Positions 56,860-64,000 of a stretch of DNA of 64,000 bases are shown in pieces. A model generated the notes under the pieces. That model did not search any database, was not told the DNA's origin, and worked only from the letters and a program-made list of their open reading frames with translations. The translations under genes and the position numbers were made by a program. Where the stretch lies: NCBI RefSeq assembly GCF_014229645.1, contig NZ_JAATOD010000003.1, positions 186,001 to 250,000 of the forward strand, written 5' to 3'. The first letter of the stretch is position 1; the number at the start of each line of letters is the position of its first letter. The DNA is from Listeria swaminathanii. GTDB taxonomy: Bacteria > Bacillota > Bacilli > Lactobacillales > Listeriaceae.

Positions 56860-57951
56860 GTGGAACGTGTTTATAATTTTTCGGCAGGTCCGGCGGTTTT
56901 ACCAGTACCGGTACTTGAAAAGGTTCAAAGGGAGCTACTCTCTTATAATGGTTCAGGAATGTCAGTAATGGAGCTGAGTCACCGTTCAGAATTATTTCAA
57001 AACATCTTAGACGATGCGGAGAGCTTAATTCGAGAATTGATGGAGATTCCAGATAATTACAAAGTACTATTTTTGCAAGGTGGCGCGAGTTTGCAATTCG
57101 ATATGGTGCCGATGAATCTTGCAAATGGTAAAAAGGCGGCGTATGTAAATACTGGATCTTGGGCGAAGAAAGCAATTTCCGAAGCCAAGAAAATTCAGGG
57201 TGTTGAGGTGGAAGTGATTGCCTCATCGGAAGACCGCAATTTCAGCTATATTCCTGAAATTCCTACAGTTTCTAGTGATGCGGCTTACTTACATGTAACA
57301 ACAAATAATACAATTGAAGGAACAGCGATGTTTGATGTGCCAGATTCAACTGTCCCAATCGTTGCCGATATGTCCTCTAATATTTTATCAAGCGTGTATG
57401 ATGTGAAAAAATTCGGTTTAATTTATGCGGGAGCGCAAAAGAACATTGGGCCTGCTGGATTAACGCTTGTCATCGTGCGCGAAGATTTGATAGGGCAAGT
57501 AGAGGGACTTCCTTCTATGTTAGATTTTAAAGTACAAGCCGAGAATGATTCCATGTATAACACACCACCAACGTTTGCCATTTATGTAGCAAAATTAGTA
57601 TTTGAATGGATTAAAGAGCAAGGTGGCGTTGCTGGGATTGAAGCGTTAAATCGCAAAAAAGCGGCATTATTATATGATTATATTGATCAATCGGATTTCT
57701 TTTCTTCACCGGTCGAACCTTCTGCTAGATCGCTCACGAATGTTCCTTTTGTGACGAATTCTGCGGAGTTTGATAAAGCTTTTGTCAAAGAAGCTGAAGC
57801 AAATGGTTTTGAAAACTTGAAAGGACATCGCTCAGTGGGCGGGATGCGAGCAAGTCTTTACAATGCATTTCCAATTGAAGGGGTTGAAGCACTAATCGCC
57901 TTTATGGAAAAATTTGCAAATGCAAGAAAAGGGGGAGAAGTACGTGTTTAA
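56860..57951 (+). CDS. serC: Phosphoserine aminotransferase
   Basis: A 363-residue class V aminotransferase giving phosphoserine from 3-phosphohydroxypyruvate and glutamate. Seen: [19 protein letters not shown] at the N-terminus, [19 protein letters not shown] near residue 70, and the PLP lysine in [20 protein letters not shown] (about 197). Start GTG with AGGAGAG upstream. It overlaps serA by 8 bp. Confidence 0.97.
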   Translation: MERVYNFSAGPAVLPVPVLEKVQRELLSYNGSGMSVMELSHRSELFQNILDDAESLIRELMEIPDNYKVLFLQGGASLQFDMVPMNLANGKKAAYVNTGSWAKKAISEAKKIQGVEVEVIASSEDRNFSYIPEIPTVSSDAAYLHVTTNNTIEGTAMFDVPDSTVPIVADMSSNILSSVYDVKKFGLIYAGAQKNIGPAGLTLVIVREDLIGQVEGLPSMLDFKVQAENDSMYNTPPTFAIYVAKLVFEWIKEQGGVAGIEALNRKKAALLYDYIDQSDFFSSPVEPSARSLTNVPFVTNSAEFDKAFVKEAEANGFENLKGHRSVGGMRASLYNAFPIEGVEALIAFMEKFANARKGGEVRV

Positions 57952-59131
57952 TATCCAAACGTTTAATGCTATCGCGAAAGAAGGCTTAAAGACATTTGAT
58001 CTTGAAAAATATGTGATTGATGCGAACCAGCCAGCAGACGGGATTTTACTACGGAGTTACAACTTACACGATTTTGACTTTCCAGAAACAGTGAAGGCTG
58101 TTGCTAGAGCTGGTGCGGGGGTTAATAATATCCCAGTAGAAAATTGTTCTGAAAAAGGTATTGTTGTATTCAACACGCCTGGTGCAAATGCCAATGCTGT
58201 AAAAGAACTGGTCCTTGCGAGCTTGTTCGTTTCGGCGCGCCCTATTTTGGAAGGAACAGAATGGGTGAAGGAATTACCAGCAGAAGATGATGTCGAGCAG
58301 AAAGTCGAAGCTGGGAAGAAAGCTTTTGCGGGAACAGAACTTGCGGGTAAAAAGCTTGGAATTATTGGCTTAGGCGCAATTGGTGCGTTAGTGGCAAATG
58401 ATGCTTTATCGCTTGGGATGGATGTGGTTGGTTATGATCCGTTCGTTTCGGTAGACACTGCTTGGAGAATTTCTAAAGAAGTGGAACGTGCGATGACGAT
58501 TGAAGAAGTGTTAGCAACCTGTGATTATTTGACAGTCCACGTACCTTTAACAGATAAAACACGCGGCATGTTTAATGCGGATACATTGCAATTAGTGAAG
58601 GACAATGCGGTGTTACTAAACTTTTCACGCGGTGAGCTAGTGGATTCTGCGTCTGTGAAGGAAGCTTTAGACGACGGACTTTTGCGTTTATATATTACTG
58701 ATTTTGCGACAAAAGAATTATTAAATCATAAAAAAGTGCATGTATTTCCACATTTAGGCGCATCGACGGAAGAAGCAGAAACAAACTGTGCTAAAATGGC
58801 TGCGAAAGAACTACAAGCTTATCTTGAAACTGGCAGCATTAAAAACTCCGTGAATTTTCCAAATGTAGAAATGCCATATAACGGGCATCCGCGAATTGGT
58901 ATTTGTCATAAAAATATTCCGAATATGGTTGGGCAAATTACGACAGAACTAGGGAAATATTCCTTAAATATTTTAGATATGACCAATCGTAGTAAAAATG
59001 AATATGCCTACACGTTAATCGATATTGATAAGGAAACGCAAGCTAATTTGGAACAACTAAAACAAGATTTGCTAGCGGTGCAAGGGGTTTTGCGTGTTCG
59101 CGTTATTGAACCATTAGGTGTAACAGTTTAA
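57944..59131 (+). CDS. serA: D-3-phosphoglycerate dehydrogenase
   Basis: A 395-residue dehydrogenase, first step of serine synthesis. I choose GTG 57944 ([10 protein letters not shown]) with GGGGGAG 6 nt upstream. NAD motif [20 protein letters not shown] near residue 143, the catalytic His in [13 protein letters not shown] near 269, and a C-terminal ACT domain from about 325 ([20 protein letters not shown]) that can sense serine. This is the short form without the intervening domain of long SerA proteins. Confidence 0.96.
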   Translation: MFNIQTFNAIAKEGLKTFDLEKYVIDANQPADGILLRSYNLHDFDFPETVKAVARAGAGVNNIPVENCSEKGIVVFNTPGANANAVKELVLASLFVSARPILEGTEWVKELPAEDDVEQKVEAGKKAFAGTELAGKKLGIIGLGAIGALVANDALSLGMDVVGYDPFVSVDTAWRISKEVERAMTIEEVLATCDYLTVHVPLTDKTRGMFNADTLQLVKDNAVLLNFSRGELVDSASVKEALDDGLLRLYITDFATKELLNHKKVHVFPHLGASTEEAETNCAKMAAKELQAYLETGSIKNSVNFPNVEMPYNGHPRIGICHKNIPNMVGQITTELGKYSLNILDMTNRSKNEYAYTLIDIDKETQANLEQLKQDLLAVQGVLRVRVIEPLGVTV

Positions 59132-59135
59132 ATTT

Positions 59136-59149
59136 ATTACCCGGGAAAT
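59136..59149. other. Noc-binding-type site 4 (one mismatch)
   Basis: ATTACCCGGGAAAT in the serA-DUF1015 gap. Confidence 0.7.
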
Positions 59150-59153
59150 AATG

Positions 59154-59200
59154 AGAGCATGAAACTTTATGGTTATTGCCAGACGGGTTCATGCTCTTTT
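59154..59200 (+). terminator. Terminator-like hairpin after serA
   Basis: AGAGCATGAA and TTCATGCTCT pair around a long 24-nt loop, then a T-run. It would partly separate serCA from the genes downstream. Confidence 0.75.
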
Positions 59201-59219
59201 ACTAAAAAGGAGGATAACA

Positions 59220-60461
59220 ATGGTAAACATACGTCCATTTAAAGCAATTCGTCCAATCAAAAATTTAGCGGAGAAAGTGGCTTCATTGCCATATGATGTA
59301 CTTAATTCGGATGAGGCGCGCGAACTTGGTGATGCAAATAAATATTCATTTTTACATATTGATAAGGCGGAAATTGATTTGGATCCGGCGATTTCCCCGT
59401 ATGACCCAGCTGTGTATCAAAAGGCAGCTGATAATTTGGAGCAATTTGAGTTGGATGGTTGGCTTGGAAGAGAAGCAAATCCGGCATTTTATATTTATCA
59501 GCTGACGATGGATGGCCGTCCGCAAACGGGGTTGGTTGTGTGCACGTCGATTGATGATTATATGAATGGGGAGATTAAAAAACATGAGCTGACTCGTGAG
59601 GAGAAAGAGTTGGACCGGATTCGCCATGTTGATGTTTGTGATGCGAATACAAGTCCAATTTTCCTAACTTATCGTGGAAAAGAGGCAATTAATACGCTTG
59701 TTGAGTCTTGGGTGAGGGAAAATGAGCCGGAATACGACTTTGAGAGCTTCCACGGGGTCGCGCATAAGGTTTGGGCAATTACGGACGCACATATTTTAGA
59801 AGACCTGTCAGCGGCGTTCTCGGAAGTCCCAGCGCTATACATCGCAGACGGGCACCATAGAACGGAATCTGCTGTAAAAGTTGGCTTGAAACGGCGCGAA
59901 GAATTCCCAGAGGCTGGGCCAGAAGCGGAATTCAATTTCTTTTTATCGGTTGTTTTCCCGGAAGAGCAATTAGAGATTCTTGATTATAATCGGGTTGTGA
60001 ATGTGCCACTTGAAGCGGAGTTCCTTAGTAAAATCGAAACTAGTTTTGACGTGGAAAATGTTGGAAAAGAAGCATTTAAACCGGAAAAGCCAAAACAAGT
60101 TGGGATGTATTTGGACGGGAACTGGTATAAACTTACGGCGAAAAGGGAAGTGATTCCAAATGATGTTATCGGGCAGCTGGATGTTTCGATATTACAATCG
60201 CAAGTTTTAACGCCGATTTTTGGGATTGAAGATATTCGTCGCGATAACCGCATTGATTTTGTCGGTGGAATACGTGGATTGGGTGAGCTAGAGCGTCTAG
60301 TTGATAATGGCAGCCATTCGGTCGCGTTTGCGATGTACCCGCCAACAATGGACGATTTACTTAGTGTGGCGGATGCTTCGGAAATTATGCCACCGAAATC
60401 GACTTGGTTTGAACCGAAATTATTAAGTGGGCTATTTGTCCATGATTTAGAGAGTAAGTAA
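59220..60461 (+). CDS. DUF1015 family protein
   Basis: A 413-residue protein of the DUF1015 family: IRPFKAIRPIKNLAEKVASL with SLPYDVLNSDEARELGD at the N-terminus, ALYIADGHHRTESAVKVGLK near residue 207, and FVGGIRGLGELERLV near 345. ATG 59220 has AAGGAGG upstream. The family is often found beside serA and serC, and its GHHR segment resembles the ParB/SerK nucleotide-binding fold, so a serine-linked kinase or regulator is possible. No activity is proven to my knowledge. Confidence 0.82.
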   Translation: MVNIRPFKAIRPIKNLAEKVASLPYDVLNSDEARELGDANKYSFLHIDKAEIDLDPAISPYDPAVYQKAADNLEQFELDGWLGREANPAFYIYQLTMDGRPQTGLVVCTSIDDYMNGEIKKHELTREEKELDRIRHVDVCDANTSPIFLTYRGKEAINTLVESWVRENEPEYDFESFHGVAHKVWAITDAHILEDLSAAFSEVPALYIADGHHRTESAVKVGLKRREEFPEAGPEAEFNFFLSVVFPEEQLEILDYNRVVNVPLEAEFLSKIETSFDVENVGKEAFKPEKPKQVGMYLDGNWYKLTAKREVIPNDVIGQLDVSILQSQVLTPIFGIEDIRRDNRIDFVGGIRGLGELERLVDNGSHSVAFAMYPPTMDDLLSVADASEIMPPKSTWFEPKLLSGLFVHDLESK

Positions 60462-60468
60462 TTTTAGG

Positions 60469-60792
60469 ATGAAGCATATTAGTTACTTTTATTCTGCGGA
60501 AAATGAGCCGGAGATAAACCTAGAGATATGGAAAGTGTTTATGAATAATAGTGAAGCTGAGCGTGAAATCCATTTTGAATATACAGGAATCGTGTTTGAT
60601 ATTCAGCTGGGAGAGGTCGGGAAAGCGGACTTGCCGGAGTTGGTTGAAACGCTGCTGGATAAGAACGGAATGGAAGCTTTACCGGTTTTAGTTGTGAATG
60701 AGGAAGTATACAAGTATGGCGAGTTTTCTGTTATTGATGCTATCTCGGAATTGCTAGATGTTGGTGTTTCTATCCAAGTAGAAGAAGATTGA
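60469..60792 (+). CDS. ArsD-like thioredoxin-fold protein lacking cysteines
   Basis: A 107-residue protein. The second half (ELVETLLDKNGMEALPVLVV then NEEVYKYGEFSVIDAISELL) follows the ArsD pattern of a thioredoxin-like fold with an ALP cis-proline. All cysteines needed for arsenite binding by ArsD are absent, so a metal chaperone role is unlikely. It is 7 bp after the DUF1015 gene, in the same transcript. Function unknown. Confidence 0.65.
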   Translation: MKHISYFYSAENEPEINLEIWKVFMNNSEAEREIHFEYTGIVFDIQLGEVGKADLPELVETLLDKNGMEALPVLVVNEEVYKYGEFSVIDAISELLDVGVSIQVEED

Positions 60793-60796
60793 AATC

Positions 60797-60835
60797 AAAA
60801 AGCCGGTCGGGAAATTAATCCTGACCGGCTTTTTA
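60797..60835. terminator. Bidirectional terminator
   Basis: AAAAAGCCGGTC and GACCGGCTTTTT pair around a 15-nt loop, between convergent operons. It serves the serine operon on + and the InlJ-like gene on -. Confidence 0.94.
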
Positions 60836-60836
60836 A

Positions 60837-63383
60837 CTATTTTTTCTTTTTCCAGATAATTAAAGCTGTGGAAGATAGTAGGATACCAAGTAGAGCCGAG
60901 TTCCATGGTGTGGAATCGCCCGTTTTTGGTAAGGTAGCGGAAGCTTTTTTTACTTCGGTCTTCTTTAAATTAGAAGGTGTGGTTTTCGTTTGCTTTTTAT
61001 CTGGTGAAGGTTGGTCTGTGTTCGTTTTTTTCGTATAGATGTAGTTAACGGTTTGTGTGCTATTTGTGAATAATCCTGTTGTGTTTGTTGGTTCTTTGGA
61101 TAATGTGTAGCCGTCGATTTGTTTGGAAGTCGCTGTATACTTATCGCCAATATTTCCGTTTAGTGTCTCGGATGGAGCGAGTGTTTTGCCATTAGCATCC
61201 ATGTAATTCACTGTTATCGGCTGAGCTGCTTCGGTGTTTTTTGTATACATATATGTCACGGTTTGGCTGCTTGTATTGAATGTGCCGGTTGCGTTAGTAG
61301 GTTTCGTTTTTAGAGTGTAGCCGTCGATAGTTTTTGGCGTAGTCGTGTAGTTATCTCCTACTGTTCCAGAAATTTCTGTGGTGGAGCTAAGTTGTTTATT
61401 ATTTTCGTCAACGTAGTGAATTTCTACAACACCTTTTTCAGGAGTTGGATTTTTTGTGTAAATGTAGTTGACGGTTTGCGCGCTGCTTGTGAATTGTCCA
61501 GTCGCATTAGTTGGTTCGGCGGATAATGTGTAGCCGTCGATTTGTTTGGCAGTAGCGCTATAGGTGTCATCAACATTTCCGTTTAATGTTTCGGATGGAG
61601 CGAGTGTTTTGCCATTAGCATCCACGTAATTAACGGTTACAGGCTCTGCGGCTACGATGTTTTTAGTGTAAACGTACGTTACGGACTGGCTAGTAGTAGT
61701 GAATGTTCCAGTTGCGTTATCTGGAGTAGTCGTTAATGTATAATCTGGGATGTCTTTCGCGCTAGAAGTATAAGGATCGTCCAAATTACCGCTTAAAACA
61801 TCATCATCCGCCAATTTTTCTCCTTTATCATCAAGGTAATGAACTGTGACGTCTTCTCCTTTGATGGGTTGAGGTGCTTCAAATGGAGTTGTTACGGTTC
61901 CTACTATAGCTCCATTTGCGGAGGTGAAAGTATAGGTTACGGCTGGATTATCTGTGCTGAGATTTTCCCAAGTTATTGTATTTGTTGCTTGGTCGTATAC
62001 ACCGCCGTCTCCCGGTTCAATATTCATCGGATTTCCAAACTGATCTAATAAATCAGGGCTAACTGGAATGGTCAAGTTGTTGTTTGTTAAAGTTTCTTTG
62101 GGCATCGTGATTGTTTGTCCTTCAGCATCAAAGGTATTGTTAAGAGCAGGGATTTTGCCCACAGAAGAGAAGTCTTGGATGTGAGCATTTACACAAGACA
62201 AACTTTTAAGCTTTGTATTATGAGAAACGTCTAATTTCGTTAGTTCAGTATTATTTAAATACAAATAGACTAATTTTGGGTTTTGTGAAAGATCCAATTC
62301 TGTTATACCAGCGCCTTGGCAGTCTAATGAATATAATTGTGTATTATGCGTGACATCAAGCTCTTTTATTTTTCTACATCCTTCAGCTTTAAAATATGTT
62401 AATTGTGGGTTGTGTGTTAGGTCTATTTCTAATATATCAGTTTGTATACATTGTAGTGTAGTTAATTTCGAAAGCGTAGTTACATCTAATTCGGTTAAAT
62501 CATTTACGCCGCAATCAAAATATGTTAATTGTGTAAGTAGGGTTACATCTATTTCGGTCAATTTATTACCTGAGCAATCTAGGATAGTTAGCTGTGAATT
62601 TTGGTTGAGATCCAGTTCAGTTATATTATTATTGTCGCAGTATAAACGGTTCAGTAGTTTATTTTGACTTACATCTAATGCAGTTATTTTATTAAAGCTA
62701 CAGTCTAAGGTTGTTAATTGAGTATGTGGTGTCACATCTAATTTGGTGATTTTTTTATTTAAATGGCAGTCTAGCTCCGTTAATTGTGTATTGTGGCTGA
62801 CATCTAGTTCGGTTAAGGTGTTGCGCGCGCAGTTTAAATAAGTTAACAAAGGATTTTGGCTTACATCTATTTGTGTAAGTTTGTTTGTGTCACAATTTAA
62901 GTAGGTTAATTTTGTAAGTGGGGTTACGTCAAGGTTTGTAAGTTTATTTGAATCACATGCCAGATAAGTTAAATTAGTGTTTTGGCTAAGATCAAGGGTG
63001 GTCATGTTGTTACTTGTGCAAATTAAGCTTGTTAAACCAGTTAATTTTTCAAGACCAGTCATATCTGCTATGGAAGAATTGTGGCAGTCTAGACTTGTTA
63101 GGGTCGCTAGTTGTTCTTCGCTGATAGTGTCAGTTGCTTGCATTTCAAATGCTGCTGCTACTTTTGAAGCCAAATTGTCATCAGGAAACCAGTCGTTAAA
63201 ACTTTGTGTTTGACCGGCTTTGAGTGTTTTCACGGGAGCGGGTTGCTTTGTGGCACTCTCTGTATTATTTGTGATTTCTGTTGTATTGTCTGTAATATCA
63301 TTAGTTGCCGCGGAAGTTAATAGTGGATTTGAGACCATTGTCAAACTAATTAATGAGACTAATACTATTTTAGAGGTTTTCAA
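60837..63383 (-). CDS. inlJ: LPXTG-anchored leucine-rich-repeat internalin, InlJ-like
   Basis: An 848-residue surface protein. Signal peptide (VLVSLISLTMVSNPLLTSAA), then about fifteen 21-residue LRRs at about 95-420 of the form LTYLNCDTNKLTQIDVSQNPL. Most have a Cys where internalins have a hydrophobic residue, giving a cysteine ladder as described for InlJ. An Ig-like inter-repeat region follows (about 430-510), then four MucBP repeats (about 512-786), a Lys/Thr-rich spacer, LPKTG at 818, a hydrophobic helix and KKKK. Sortase A should anchor it to peptidoglycan; MucBP suggests mucin binding. InlJ is an L. monocytogenes virulence factor of 851 residues. Start TTG with AAAGGAG upstream. Confidence 0.9.
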   Translation of the reverse strand: MKTSKIVLVSLISLTMVSNPLLTSAATNDITDNTTEITNNTESATKQPAPVKTLKAGQTQSFNDWFPDDNLASKVAAAFEMQATDTISEEQLATLTSLDCHNSSIADMTGLEKLTGLTSLICTSNNMTTLDLSQNTNLTYLACDSNKLTNLDVTPLTKLTYLNCDTNKLTQIDVSQNPLLTYLNCARNTLTELDVSHNTQLTELDCHLNKKITKLDVTPHTQLTTLDCSFNKITALDVSQNKLLNRLYCDNNNITELDLNQNSQLTILDCSGNKLTEIDVTLLTQLTYFDCGVNDLTELDVTTLSKLTTLQCIQTDILEIDLTHNPQLTYFKAEGCRKIKELDVTHNTQLYSLDCQGAGITELDLSQNPKLVYLYLNNTELTKLDVSHNTKLKSLSCVNAHIQDFSSVGKIPALNNTFDAEGQTITMPKETLTNNNLTIPVSPDLLDQFGNPMNIEPGDGGVYDQATNTITWENLSTDNPAVTYTFTSANGAIVGTVTTPFEAPQPIKGEDVTVHYLDDKGEKLADDDVLSGNLDDPYTSSAKDIPDYTLTTTPDNATGTFTTTSQSVTYVYTKNIVAAEPVTVNYVDANGKTLAPSETLNGNVDDTYSATAKQIDGYTLSAEPTNATGQFTSSAQTVNYIYTKNPTPEKGVVEIHYVDENNKQLSSTTEISGTVGDNYTTTPKTIDGYTLKTKPTNATGTFNTSSQTVTYMYTKNTEAAQPITVNYMDANGKTLAPSETLNGNIGDKYTATSKQIDGYTLSKEPTNTTGLFTNSTQTVNYIYTKKTNTDQPSPDKKQTKTTPSNLKKTEVKKASATLPKTGDSTPWNSALLGILLSSTALIIWKKKK

Positions 63384-63594
63384 TTGAGCTGGCTCCTTTA
63401 ATTACTTTTTATAATCATTTATTATACGCCGAAATACTTGTTTTTTTGTCCCATTAAGGTACGAAAAACGCACGCATGTGATTCGTTTTTGTCGATTTGA
63501 TGGCTAAAAAGAATTGCAAAAATGGTAGCGATTAATTTTCACGTCTATGATAATATAAAAGTGTCCGATTAAGTTAAACAAAGGAGTGAATCAC

Positions 63595-64000
63595 GTGCCA
63601 CATTTGAAAGACTATACGATTGGTATTCAACATATAAAGCAGCTGACTTCGGAAATTTCACTTGGAACAAAGTTGGTATTTGCTATTTCTGGACAGATAA
63701 CGATTAAGCTTTCAGAGCAGAAATTTTATTTGCAGGAAGGCGATATTTTAGTTCTTGATCGCAACACTTTTTATACAATTGAAGGAAATGAAGATAATTT
63801 AATTATTGATTTAACAATTTCAGATACATTTTTTGCGCATTATTATGAGGATTATTTCCAGCATTCGTTTAAATTTTTCTCGAAGGAGAGTGATCCGGGG
63901 CGAGAGCGGGTTGTTGGGTCTTTGCGAAAGTCGGTTAGTGAGCTTTTGATTGCTTCGGCGACTAAAAAACGCGCGAATAAATTAGAGGCGCAATCGGCAT
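63595..64000 (+). CDS. AraC family regulator, N-terminal part
   Basis: The gene runs off the right edge; 135 residues are visible from GTG 63595 (MPHLKDYTIG), with AAAGGAG 9 nt upstream. The visible part is a cupin-like sensor domain (LVFAISGQITIKLSEQKFYL, EGDILVLDRNTFYTIEGNED). The arrangement fits AraC-type sugar regulators with a C-terminal helix-turn-helix pair outside the window. It diverges from the internalin gene with 211 bp between. It could control a downstream carbohydrate operon. Confidence 0.72.
   Translation, partial: MPHLKDYTIGIQHIKQLTSEISLGTKLVFAISGQITIKLSEQKFYLQEGDILVLDRNTFYTIEGNEDNLIIDLTISDTFFAHYYEDYFQHSFKFFSKESDPGRERVVGSLRKSVSELLIASATKKRANKLEAQSA

Noticed and set aside
60469..60792. 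Arsenic resistance operon
   Set aside because: The ArsD-like protein has no cysteines, and arsA, arsB, arsC and arsR are all absent nearby.
61020..61860. CRISPR or other DNA repeat array
   Set aside because: The repeated DNA encodes the MucBP domains of one open reading frame; the repeats are long, diverged and have no spacers.

Overview
The window is about 64 kb of low-GC Gram-positive chromosome centred on the replication origin, and gene content and order point to Listeria. Support comes from the dnaA-dnaN-(MATE)-yaaA-recF-gyrB-gyrA block, the qoxABCD quinol oxidase, a classical mevalonate operon mvaK1-mvaD-mvaK2, and an LPXTG leucine-rich-repeat protein with a cysteine ladder that matches InlJ of L. 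monocytogenes. Species assignment is inference; I could not compare genomes.

Left arm, mostly minus strand and leading away from dnaA (1-32000). From the left edge: a truncated beta-glucoside PTS gene behind a CcpA site and a LicT/BglG-type antiterminator; a mannose-family PTS operon (GntR regulator, IIA, IIB, IIC, IID, SIS-domain protein, CutC) under two copies of a promoter-operator unit; a secreted SH3/C39-like protein; an AT-rich module with a signal-less lipase, a helical partner and two paralogous membrane-anchored proteins that looks like a type VII lipase toxin-immunity island; a GH1 6-phospho-beta-glucosidase; a CapA-like protein; qoxABCD; a small transporter remnant; the mevalonate genes; speG and a cardiolipin synthase; then gyrA, gyrB, recF, yaaA, a MATE pump, dnaN and dnaA.

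Origin (30449-32505). DnaA boxes lie on both sides of dnaA. The dnaA-dnaN gap holds tandem DnaA boxes, a short GC block, DnaA-trio-like triplets and an AT-rich tract, i.e. a Bacillus-type unwinding element. Five perfect parS sites lie in the right half and four Noc-type sites are spread over the window, so this segment carries much of the origin-proximal chromosome-organisation code.

Right arm, mostly plus strand (32506-64000): a hypothetical gene, rpmH-rnpA-yidC-jag, an ASCH protein, an MFS pump, a GNAT, a DUF3857/transglutaminase-like protein and tRNA-Val(GAC). Then comes a large catabolic operon (41449-53154) with a divergent LacI regulator. Its gene order matches the E. coli ycjMNOPQRSTU cluster: GH13_18 phosphorylase, ABC importer, guloside-to-glucoside enzymes, GH65 phosphorylase and beta-phosphoglucomutase. 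A glycerate kinase is added, which suggests use of glucosylglycerate and related glucosides/gulosides. The window ends with a thioredoxin-like gene between two parS sites, a nitroreductase, a MarR-MFS pair, a serine biosynthesis operon behind a probable attenuator (serC-serA-DUF1015-ArsD-like), the InlJ-like adhesin and the start of an AraC-type regulator.
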